64,000 nt of DNA from the NCBI RefSeq assembly GCF_900156175.1, contig NZ_FTMV01000004.1, positions 186,001 through 250,000 of the forward strand. The letters run 5' to 3'. The notes below the pieces were generated by a model. That model was not told the origin of the DNA. It worked only from the letters and a program-made list of their open reading frames with translations, and did not search any database. Shown here piece by piece: positions 54,924 to 62,355 of this stretch (within the stretch, counting starts at the first letter, position 1; every line of letters begins with the position of its first letter). Source of the stretch: Janthinobacterium sp. TND4EL3. GTDB lineage: Bacteria; Pseudomonadota; Gammaproteobacteria; Burkholderiales; Burkholderiaceae_D. A program made the position numbers and the translations under genes.

Positions 54924-56180
54924 ATGAATCTTGCCCGTCTACGCTTGCTGTTGTCGCTGTTTTCCCTCTGTGCGCTGGCATTGTTTGCCTTGTGTTTCCT
55001 GGCAGGCAGTACCTTGGTGACGGAGGCGTACCAGGGGCGTTCCCTGCCATTACTGAATAAATTGCTTGCGCACGCAGGCAGGCATCCGCTGGACTTTTAC
55101 ATCAGTAAGATGTACGGAGTGCTCAATCTGTGCCTGTTGCTGTGGTGTGTTTTTACCTTGACGGCCGCGCTGACCCTGCACCGGCTGCGGCGTCCTGCCC
55201 TTTCTGGCAAGGACTGGCTGGACCATGTGATGTTTGTTGTCTATACGGCGGCGTTCGGCTACATCCTGCTGTATTTCGGCGTGCAGCGCAGCTGGTATGT
55301 GATTGACAAGATCATGGCCTATGAGGGGGCGCCACCGTTCCAGCACCGCGTGATGTTTGTGTTCCCTGCGCAGGTTTTGCAGTATGCCGTGCCGCAGTTG
55401 GGTGCCCTTCAAAGCTTTCTCTGGTCGCAAGTGCTGGCCGTGGTCCTGATGCTGTGGTCTGTCCGGCGCTTTGCCACCTTGTTCATTCGCAGCGACCTCG
55501 CTTTCATCGGACAGTTCCTCATCTTGTGCATCTGGGCACCGACACTGCATTACTACACTTTTTACGACATAGGCATCATTTTCGTGTATTCCTTCTGCCT
55601 CTACCATCTCTTGCGCAGAGAGCTGCTGCCCTATGTGGCAATGCTGGTAGCGGGCACCTTCAATCATGAAATTACCTTGTTTCTGATCGTTACCAGCGGC
55701 TTCGTTTTTCTTGGTCACATGCGCTGGCGTTCGCTTGCAGCCTTCCTTGCGCTGCAACTGATATTGTATTTCCTGGTGCGCCTGCTGATGTTCTATCTGT
55801 TGCCCGCCCATCAGGCGTGGGAGGGTGGGAAGTTGGGTTTCAACCTCAACCTCTTGCTGAACGATACGCGTGGACTGGTCTACGGCCTGGCACCATTGCT
55901 GCTGTGGTACTTGCTGGCCGCCACAGGCTGGCGCCATGCGCCGCTCTCCCTGCGCCGTTGCACGATTATCCTGCCTTGCCTGATTGCCATGACGGCGCTG
56001 GTGGGGCAATTCAATGAGGCACGCCAGTTCGATGCCTTCATTCCCGTTGCCATGGCATTGATGCTGTGCTCGCTGAGCGCCCGCCTGGATGTGCCAGCCA
56101 AGCCGTCTCCTGCCGGAGATAGTGTCTGGACTTCGACAGGGTTCCTGAAATTGCGTGCCGAAAGACCTCAACATGGCTGA
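54924..56180 (+). CDS. Polytopic integral membrane protein of unknown family
   Basis: 418 aa from the ATG at 54924, chosen so that the first helix starts at MNLARLRLLLSLFSLCALAL; an earlier ATG at 54894 has less support. About ten membrane helices cover the whole length (for example VVYTAAFGYILLYFG, SDLAFIGQFLILCIWAPTL, LLLWYLLAATGW). An acidic or catalytic motif of a GT-C glycosyltransferase is not obvious. The gene overlaps the HAD-UbiA gene by 8 bp and is richer in A/T codons than the neighbourhood. Confidence 0.75.
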   Translation: MNLARLRLLLSLFSLCALALFALCFLAGSTLVTEAYQGRSLPLLNKLLAHAGRHPLDFYISKMYGVLNLCLLLWCVFTLTAALTLHRLRRPALSGKDWLDHVMFVVYTAAFGYILLYFGVQRSWYVIDKIMAYEGAPPFQHRVMFVFPAQVLQYAVPQLGALQSFLWSQVLAVVLMLWSVRRFATLFIRSDLAFIGQFLILCIWAPTLHYYTFYDIGIIFVYSFCLYHLLRRELLPYVAMLVAGTFNHEITLFLIVTSGFVFLGHMRWRSLAAFLALQLILYFLVRLLMFYLLPAHQAWEGGKLGFNLNLLLNDTRGLVYGLAPLLLWYLLAATGWRHAPLSLRRCTIILPCLIAMTALVGQFNEARQFDAFIPVAMALMLCSLSARLDVPAKPSPAGDSVWTSTGFLKLRAERPQHG

Positions 56181-57606
56181 ACTTATGAAGCGCGAGCCGG
56201 TCGCCTTGCCCTTGGTGGTTGATCTCGACGGCACGCTGATTCATTCAGACCTGCTATGGGAAGCGATTCTGATCTTCATCAAAACGCGTTTCCTGCAGTT
56301 GTGGCGCCTGCCATTCTGGCTCTTGCAGGGGAAGGCCGGTTTCAAGGACAAACTGGCGTCCATGATCGAGATTGACCCCTCGGCCTTGCCCTATGACCAG
56401 ATTTTGCTGGCCGACCTGGCACGCCAGCGGTCCCAGGGCCGTTTGCTCGTTTTGGCCACTGGATCGCAGCGCCGTTACGCCGACGTGATCGCAGCCCACC
56501 TGGGCCTGTTTGAGCGCGTGTTTGCTAGCGAGGGCGGTGTCAACCTCACTGCGCACAGCAAGGCGCGACAGCTATCCGCCGCTTTCGGCGCGAAGGGGTT
56601 TGATTACATCGGCAACGCCACTGTCGATATTGCCGTATGGAATGCCTGCAATGATGCGTTTTCCGTCACGCGCAAGCCGTTCCTCCTGGCTGGCGGCAGT
56701 AAGACGCAGTTGGCTGGCACGTCTCGCGCCGGATGGGGCCGGCCCCTGATCAAGGCGATGCGGCCGCGTCAATGGCTGAAGAACCTGCTGGTTTTCGTTC
56801 CCATGTTGGCCGGCCACGCGTTGAACATGCCGGTATTCTTGCAGGCGCTCGTGGCGTTCGTCGCTTTTTCATTATGTGCCTCAAGTGCCTACCTGCTCAA
56901 TGATGCACTCGACGCAGTTGACGACCGGCGCCATCCCGTCAAATGCCACCGGCCGATCGCCGCGGGCAGCCTGCCGCTGCCCGTTGCTCTGCTGGCAAGC
57001 CCGCTGCTGGCTATTGTGGCACTGGGCATTTGCGCCGTGTTTGATCCGCTGTTGCTACTGGTTGTAGTGGTCTATTTTATTACAACCCTGGCTTATTCTA
57101 TACATCTGAAGCGCCTGCTGATGGTCGACATCGTGACCCTGGCCATCCTGTATACCTTGCGTATTCTGGGGGGCAGTGCGGTCACGCACATCGAACCTTC
57201 GTTCTGGTTGCTGGCGTTTTCTTTCTTTATCTTCCTCAGCCTTGCCCTGCTCAAACGATATAGCGAATTGTTCAATCTGGAGCGACAGGGAAAGGAAAAG
57301 ACAAACGGACGTAGCTATACGACAATGGACAAAGCGCCAATCGGCATCATGGGCGTGAACAGCGGCTTTATCTCCCTGTTGGTGTTCATGTTGTACTTCA
57401 ATTCGGAAAACGTCCTGGTGCTGTACACGCATCCCCACTTTCTGCTCGGTATCGTGCCCTTGCTGGTCTTCTGGCTGGGGCGGTTATGGACCTTATCCTT
57501 CCGTGGCGAAGTCAATGAAGATCCTGTGCTATATGTGAGCAGAGATCCCATCAGTTTATGTATTATTGCCGCCTGCATGCTGCTGGCGGTCGGCGCCAGC
57601 ATGTAG
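56173..57606 (+). CDS. HAD phosphatase-UbiA prenyltransferase fusion
   Basis: 477 aa. N-terminal HAD-type hydrolase (about residues 10-170) with the nucleophile motif VVDLDGTLIHSD (Asp-x-Asp) and later VLATGSQRRYADV. C-terminal UbiA-type prenyltransferase (about 195-477, about eight helices) with motif NDALDAVDDRRHPVKCHRPI (about 260) and a second Asp-rich motif region; closest in style to decaprenyl-phosphate phosphoribosyltransferases. It would join a sugar phosphate to polyprenyl phosphate and may remove a phosphate with its HAD domain; this is inference. ATG at 56173 preferred over 56155. Confidence 0.85.
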   Translation: MAELMKREPVALPLVVDLDGTLIHSDLLWEAILIFIKTRFLQLWRLPFWLLQGKAGFKDKLASMIEIDPSALPYDQILLADLARQRSQGRLLVLATGSQRRYADVIAAHLGLFERVFASEGGVNLTAHSKARQLSAAFGAKGFDYIGNATVDIAVWNACNDAFSVTRKPFLLAGGSKTQLAGTSRAGWGRPLIKAMRPRQWLKNLLVFVPMLAGHALNMPVFLQALVAFVAFSLCASSAYLLNDALDAVDDRRHPVKCHRPIAAGSLPLPVALLASPLLAIVALGICAVFDPLLLLVVVVYFITTLAYSIHLKRLLMVDIVTLAILYTLRILGGSAVTHIEPSFWLLAFSFFIFLSLALLKRYSELFNLERQGKEKTNGRSYTTMDKAPIGIMGVNSGFISLLVFMLYFNSENVLVLYTHPHFLLGIVPLLVFWLGRLWTLSFRGEVNEDPVLYVSRDPISLCIIAACMLLAVGASM

Positions 57607-57637
57607 ACTGATGTTCCCTTGATATGAATTGCTACAG

Positions 57638-57988
57638 ATGATGAATCCAGTCTATACCGGCTACCTGTGGTGCGCACTGGCCGCTGTCGCCAGCACTGCC
57701 GCCACTTTCTTGATTAAAATGTCCAGCTTGAATGGTAGCGGCCTTAGCCTGGTGCGCCTGCTCTGGCTGGGGAGCGCCGGCGGCGCCTATGCACTGGGTT
57801 TCGTCTGTTATGCCATAGCGCTCGAGAAGCTGCAAATGAGCCTGGCATATCCCGTGATGACTGCCGTCACGATGTTGCTGGTTATGCTGCTTGGTAACAT
57901 TGCCTTGCAGGAAACTCTGACCTTGTCCAGAGTGGCCGGCGTCGTGCTGATCACGGCCGGCGCCTTCGTCCTCGCGCGCCCCGCCTGA
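57638..57988 (+). CDS. SMR/EamA-type small membrane transporter
   Basis: 116 aa, four membrane helices, SMR-like: YLWCALAAVASTAATFLIKM (helix 1), LGSAGGAYALGFVCYAIALE (helix 2), LAYPVMTAVTMLLVMLLGNI (helix 3) and VAGVVLITAGAFVLARPA. Resembles EmrE/ArnE-like half-transporters. The place after a polyprenyl-linked sugar enzyme suggests it may move a lipid-linked sugar across the membrane; a multidrug role is the alternative. 31 bp after the HAD-UbiA stop. Confidence 0.8.
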   Translation: MMNPVYTGYLWCALAAVASTAATFLIKMSSLNGSGLSLVRLLWLGSAGGAYALGFVCYAIALEKLQMSLAYPVMTAVTMLLVMLLGNIALQETLTLSRVAGVVLITAGAFVLARPA

Positions 57989-58056
57989 ATTACCTGAAGC
58001 CTCGCCTTGTCCACTTTTCGCCATGCCTGGCAAAAGTGGCTACAATTGTCGCCAAC

Positions 58057-58078
58057 GTTACGTTTACGTAAACGTAAC
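58057..58078. promoter_or_regulatory. Perfect 22-bp palindromic operator candidate
   Basis: A perfect palindrome whose left arm is GTTACGTTTAC, 70 bp before the SDR start. The alternating ACGT blocks recall operators of LiuR/MerR-type regulators of branched-chain amino-acid breakdown. The downstream HSD10-type dehydrogenase acts on isoleucine-derived intermediates in that pathway. Confidence 0.65.
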
Positions 58079-58148
58079 TGTGGCATCATGCGACATTCAA
58101 TCTATCCATTCTGGCCGGGTACACGGCCATTACCAATCAGGAGACTTC

Positions 58149-58907
58149 ATGCAGATTCAGGACAATGTATTCATCATCACGGGCGGCGCATCGGGCCTGG
58201 GCGCGGCCACGGCGCGCATGCTGACGTCGGCCGGCGGCAAGGTCGTGCTGGCTGATGTGCAGACCGAGGCGGGCCAGGCGCTGGCTGCGGAACTGAACGG
58301 CGTGTTCGTGCAGTGCGACGTGACGTCGGAAGAAGACGGCATGGCCGTGGTGGCGGCGGCGACCCAGCTGGGCACCTTGCGCGGCCTGGTCAACTGCGCC
58401 GGCGTGGCGCCGGCCGTGAAAACCGTGGGCAAGGATGGCCCGCATCCACTGGCCCTGTTCCAGAAGGTCGTCAACATCAACCTGGTGGGCACCTTCAATA
58501 TGTGCCGCCTGGCGGCCGACGCCATGGCGAAACAGGAGGCGACGGCGGAAGGCGAGCGCGGCATCATCATCAACACGGCTTCCGTGGCGGCTTACGATGG
58601 CCAGATCGGCCAGGCGGCCTATGCCTCGTCGAAGGCGGCCGTGGTGGGACTGACCCTGCCGATGGCGCGCGACCTGTCGCGCAACGGCATCCGCGTGATG
58701 ACGGTGGCGCCCGGCATTTTCGAAACACCCATGCTGCTGGGCATGCCGGCCGAAGTGCAGGATGCGCTGGGCAAGATGGTGCCGTTCCCATCGCGCCTGG
58801 GCAAGCCCGGCGAATACGCGCAGCTGGTGAAAGCCATCGTGGAAAACGTCATGCTCAATGGCGAGACGATCCGCCTGGACGGCGCCATCCGCATGCAGCC
58901 AAAGTAA
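58149..58907 (+). CDS. SDR of the 3-hydroxyacyl-CoA dehydrogenase type 2 (HSD10) group
   Basis: 252 aa from the ATG at 58149, which leaves a normal N-terminus MQIQDNVFIITGGASGLGAA. Cofactor loop TGGASGLG (about residue 11), NCAGVAPAV (about 86), catalytic Ser in NTASVAAYDGQIGQAAYASSK with the YxxxK pair (about residue 159), and the HSD10-like FETPMLLGMP. It oxidises 2-methyl-3-hydroxybutyryl-CoA or medium hydroxyacyl-CoA in isoleucine or fatty-acid breakdown. An exact palindrome precedes it. Confidence 0.85.
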   Translation: MQIQDNVFIITGGASGLGAATARMLTSAGGKVVLADVQTEAGQALAAELNGVFVQCDVTSEEDGMAVVAAATQLGTLRGLVNCAGVAPAVKTVGKDGPHPLALFQKVVNINLVGTFNMCRLAADAMAKQEATAEGERGIIINTASVAAYDGQIGQAAYASSKAAVVGLTLPMARDLSRNGIRVMTVAPGIFETPMLLGMPAEVQDALGKMVPFPSRLGKPGEYAQLVKAIVENVMLNGETIRLDGAIRMQPK

Positions 58908-59068
58908 GAGCACCTGGACAATGCCAAGAGCGTTGTTGCATGGCCCGGGCTTGTCAGGCTTTGTACTATTCGTACTGTCTTCGGCCACGCGCCTAGCCCT
59001 GGACATCGCCAGGCACTCTTACGAAGGCAGTGCCCTAATGAGCATTTGATGTAGGATACCCCCGTATG

Positions 59069-59105
59069 GGGCGTACAGCCTTGCCTGGCTGTGCGCCCTT
59101 TTTTT
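59069..59105 (+). terminator. Terminator between the SDR gene and ggt
   Basis: A GGGCGTACAGCC arm pairs imperfectly with GGCTGTGCGCCC over a 6-nt loop, then TTTTTTT. It separates the SDR transcript from ggt, whose RBS begins directly after the T-run. Confidence 0.85.
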
Positions 59106-59117
59106 ATCGGAGAATCC

Positions 59118-60893
59118 ATGATCGCATTGAAGCCGCTGGCGCTGAGCCTGACCTTGCTGGGAGCCCTCGCTGCCAGTCCCGTATTTGCCGAAGTGCCGCA
59201 AAAGGCGCCGGAAATCGCCACCGCGTATGCGGAAAAGTCGGGCTGGACGGCGCAGAAATTCATGGTCGCCGCCGCCAATCCGCTGGCCGCCGATGCCGGC
59301 TACCAGATGCTGAAACAGGGCGGCAGCGCCATCGACGCGGCCATCGCCACGCAGCTGGTGCTCACGCTGGTCGAGCCGCAATCGTCGGGCATCGGCGGCG
59401 GCGCTTTCCTGCTGTATTCCACGGCCAAGGGCGTGCAGGCCTTCGACGGGCGCGAAACGGCGCCGGCCGCGGCGGACGAACACCTGTTCCAGAATGCCGA
59501 CGGCAGCCCCGTCTCGCGCGCCACGGGCGTCGTGGGCGGGCGTTCCGTGGGCGCGCCGGGCGTGCTGCGCATGCTGGAACTGGCGCACAAGGAGCATGGC
59601 AAGCTGCCGTGGGCGACGCTGTTCGGCCCAGCCATCAAGCTGGCGCACGGCGGCTTTCCCGTCAGCCAGCGCCTCAACGGCCTGTTGACCTGGGACCAGG
59701 CCCTGAAGCGCGACCCTGTCGCCGCCGCGTATTTCTATGACGGCGAGGGCAAGGCCTGGCCCGTCGGCCACGTGCTGAAAAACCCGCAGCTGGCGCGCAC
59801 CCTGCGCGAGATCGCCCGCGGCGGCGCCGACGCCTTTTACAACGGCCGCATCGCGCGCGACATCGCCGCCAAGGTGGCGTCGCATCCGACCAATCCGGGC
59901 AAGCTGACGGCGGCAGACATCGCCGGCTACCGCGCCAAGGTGCGCGAACCCGTGTGCAGCGACTACAAGGCGTGGACCGTGTGCGGCATGCCGCCGCCAT
60001 CGTCGGGCGGCATCGCCATCGCGCAGATGCTGGGCATATTGGAAGTCAAGGACATCCGCCCGTATGCGCCCGTCGACGGCGTGCCCGATGCGCAGGCGAT
60101 TCACCTGTTCTCGGAAGCGGGGCGCCTGGCCTATGCGGACCGCAACCGCTACGTGGCCGACACGGATTTCGTGCCGCTGCCCGGCAAGGGCATCGCCTCC
60201 ATGCTCGACAAAACCTATCTGGCGCAGCGCGCCGCCTTGATCGGCGACAAATCCATGGGCAAGGCCTTGCCCGGCACGCCGCCCGGCATGCAGGTGGCGT
60301 GGGGCATGGACAACGCCCTGCAGCGTCCGTCGACCTCGCACCTGGTGGCCGTCGATGCTTTTGGGGGCGGCCTGTCGATGACCACCAGCGTGGAAGACGC
60401 CTTCGGCTCGCGCCAGATGGTCGACGGCTTTTTGCTGAACAACCAGCTGACGGACTTCTCGTTCGATTCGCGCGATGCCGATGGCCCCGTCGCCAACCGG
60501 GTCGAGGCGGGCAAGCGTCCGCGCAGCGCCATGTCGCCCACCCTCGTGTTCGAGAAGGGCACGCAAAAACTCGTGCTGGCGACGGGTTCGCCCGGCGGCT
60601 CGTCCATCATCAATTATGTCGCCAAGGTGTTGGTCGGCACCATGGACTGGGGCCTGAACGTGCAGCAAGCGATCAGCCTGCCGAACTTCGGCAGCCGCAA
60701 CGGCCCGACGGAGCTGGAAAAGGGCCGCGCGCCGGCCGCCCAGGTCGAGGCGCTGCAGGCGATGGGCCATGAGGTGCGCGTGATCGAACAGAATTCGGGC
60801 CTGCAGGGCATCATGCGCCTGTCCGCGCACGGCAAGGATTTCTGGTTTGGCGGTGCCGATCCACGGCGCGAAGGCATGGTCCGAGGCGATTAG
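59118..60893 (+). CDS. ggt: Gamma-glutamyltransferase (glutathione hydrolase)
   Basis: 591 aa from the ATG at 59118 (GGAGA upstream). Signal peptide at residues 1-24 (ending PVFAEV). Autoprocessing Thr lies in QRPSTSHLVAVDAFGG (about residue 407), giving a large and a small subunit; the small subunit keeps the Gly-rich site ATGSPGGSSIINYV (about 492). Transfers or hydrolyses the gamma-glutamyl group of glutathione in the periplasm. Own transcription unit after the terminator above. Confidence 0.94.
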   Translation: MIALKPLALSLTLLGALAASPVFAEVPQKAPEIATAYAEKSGWTAQKFMVAAANPLAADAGYQMLKQGGSAIDAAIATQLVLTLVEPQSSGIGGGAFLLYSTAKGVQAFDGRETAPAAADEHLFQNADGSPVSRATGVVGGRSVGAPGVLRMLELAHKEHGKLPWATLFGPAIKLAHGGFPVSQRLNGLLTWDQALKRDPVAAAYFYDGEGKAWPVGHVLKNPQLARTLREIARGGADAFYNGRIARDIAAKVASHPTNPGKLTAADIAGYRAKVREPVCSDYKAWTVCGMPPPSSGGIAIAQMLGILEVKDIRPYAPVDGVPDAQAIHLFSEAGRLAYADRNRYVADTDFVPLPGKGIASMLDKTYLAQRAALIGDKSMGKALPGTPPGMQVAWGMDNALQRPSTSHLVAVDAFGGGLSMTTSVEDAFGSRQMVDGFLLNNQLTDFSFDSRDADGPVANRVEAGKRPRSAMSPTLVFEKGTQKLVLATGSPGGSSIINYVAKVLVGTMDWGLNVQQAISLPNFGSRNGPTELEKGRAPAAQVEALQAMGHEVRVIEQNSGLQGIMRLSAHGKDFWFGGADPRREGMVRGD

Positions 60894-60905
60894 GGGCACC
60901 GGACC

Positions 60906-61004
60906 AAACCTACTGCGCGTCGGTATAGGTGGCCTGCGATGCTCACCGTACTAGAGTACGGTTGCGCTTCTCGGCCACCTCTCCCTTCCGCTCGCTACGG
61001 TTTT
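60906..61004. repeat. Dispersed MITE-like hairpin repeat, copy B
   Basis: Near-full copy of the family seen at 14-111: AAACCTACTGCGCGTCGG, central hairpin ACCGTACTAGAGTACGGT and end CGCTACGGTTTT. The exact central loop differs (TAGA for TTCA) while the stem is kept, as expected for selection on a hairpin. It lies between ggt and the patatin gene; the flank TCCGGCGCCGTGAC matches that of copy C. Confidence 0.8.
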
Positions 61005-61131
61005 GTCCGGCGCCGTGACGTGGGCAGTCTGTCTGGATGTTGTTCTGCACACTTTGTATCATCCTTTTCCGGTGCACTCAGTAACTTCCAAACTTTTCCA
61101 CAAAGTATCAAGACCCTGCTAATCTGCCGGC

Positions 61132-62301
61132 ATGGGAATGCAAAATAAAACAGGCTTGATACTCACGGGAGGAGGCGCCCGTGCCGCCTACCAGGTGGGC
61201 GTGCTGCAGGCGATTTCGGCGATTCTGTGGGAAGCGGGCTGGGCGCCGGCGCGTAACCCCTTCGACATCATCTGCGGCACTTCGGCCGGCGCCATCAATG
61301 CCACGGCGCTGGCTTGCCGGGCCGATAACTTCGGCGAAGGCGTGCAAAAGCTGCTCGACGTGTGGCAGCACATCCAGGTCGAGCAAGTGTACCGCGCCGA
61401 TTCGCTGGGCGTGATCCGCTCGGGCGCGCGCTGGCTATCCTTGCTGTCGTTCGGCTGGCTGCTGCGCCAATGGCATGCGTCGCCGCCCAATTCCCTGCTC
61501 GACAATACCCCGCTGGTCAGCCTGCTGCACCGCATGCTCGACCTGCCGCGCCTCGATGCCGCACTGGCCGACGGCCTGCTGCATGCGCTGGCCGTGACGG
61601 CATCGTCGTATTCGGGCAGCCGCCACATGACGTTTTACCAGACGGGGGCCGAGATCGCGCCCTGGGTGCGGACGCAGCGCCTGGCCCTGCAGGACCAGAT
61701 CGGCGTGGAGCACCTGCTCGCTTCGGCCGCCATTCCCTTCATCTTCCCCGCCGTGCCCCTGTACGTGGGCGGCCAGCGCGAGTATTGCGGTGACGGCTCG
61801 ATGCGCCAGCTGGCGCCTATCTCGCCGGCGATCCACCTGGGCGCGAACAAGGTGCTGGTGGTGGGCGCGGGGCGCATGACGGAGCCGGCGCCCGGACCGG
61901 GCGACGCGGCGCGCTACCCGAGCCTGGCGCAGATCGCCGGCCATGCGCTGTCGTCGATCTTCCTCGACGGCCTGGCCGTGGACATCGAGCGCCTGAACCG
62001 CATCAACCTGACCCTGTCGATGCTGCCGCCGGAATTGCTGGGAAAGACGGCGCTGAAACCGGTGGAGCTGCTGGTCATCGCGCCCTCGGAACGGCTCGAC
62101 GCCATCGCCAGCCGGCATATCGGCAGCTTGCCCCGCCCGATACGCACCATGTTGTCGGGCATCGGCGCGGCCGAAGCGCGCGGCGCGGCGCTGGCCTCGT
62201 ATTTGTTGTTCGAATCGACGTATACTAACGAGCTGATCCGTCTTGGACAGCGCGATACGCAGGCCCGCAAGGACGATGTACTGGCGTTTTTTGGTTCTTG
62301 A
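61132..62301 (+). CDS. Patatin-like phospholipase
   Basis: 389 aa. Patatin core with the glycine-rich oxyanion loop LTGGGARAAYQVGVLQAI (about residue 11), the Ser nucleophile in CGTSAGAIN (about residue 48; GxSxG) and the catalytic Asp in YCGDGSMRQLAPISPAI (about residue 222). No signal peptide. Hydrolyses acyl esters of phospholipids or neutral lipids. The gene has its own leader, following the MITE-like copy B. Confidence 0.88.
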   Translation: MGMQNKTGLILTGGGARAAYQVGVLQAISAILWEAGWAPARNPFDIICGTSAGAINATALACRADNFGEGVQKLLDVWQHIQVEQVYRADSLGVIRSGARWLSLLSFGWLLRQWHASPPNSLLDNTPLVSLLHRMLDLPRLDAALADGLLHALAVTASSYSGSRHMTFYQTGAEIAPWVRTQRLALQDQIGVEHLLASAAIPFIFPAVPLYVGGQREYCGDGSMRQLAPISPAIHLGANKVLVVGAGRMTEPAPGPGDAARYPSLAQIAGHALSSIFLDGLAVDIERLNRINLTLSMLPPELLGKTALKPVELLVIAPSERLDAIASRHIGSLPRPIRTMLSGIGAAEARGAALASYLLFESTYTNELIRLGQRDTQARKDDVLAFFGS

Positions 62302-62355
62302 GACGGCCCCCGGGCCCGTTGCCGGAGTTTTCGCGTTTTTTTTGACAGGACGATT

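Noticed and set aside
58858-59049. Small open frame between the SDR gene and ggt
   Set aside because: It overlaps the SDR end in another frame, has no ribosome site and gives no meaningful protein; the region is leader and terminator only.
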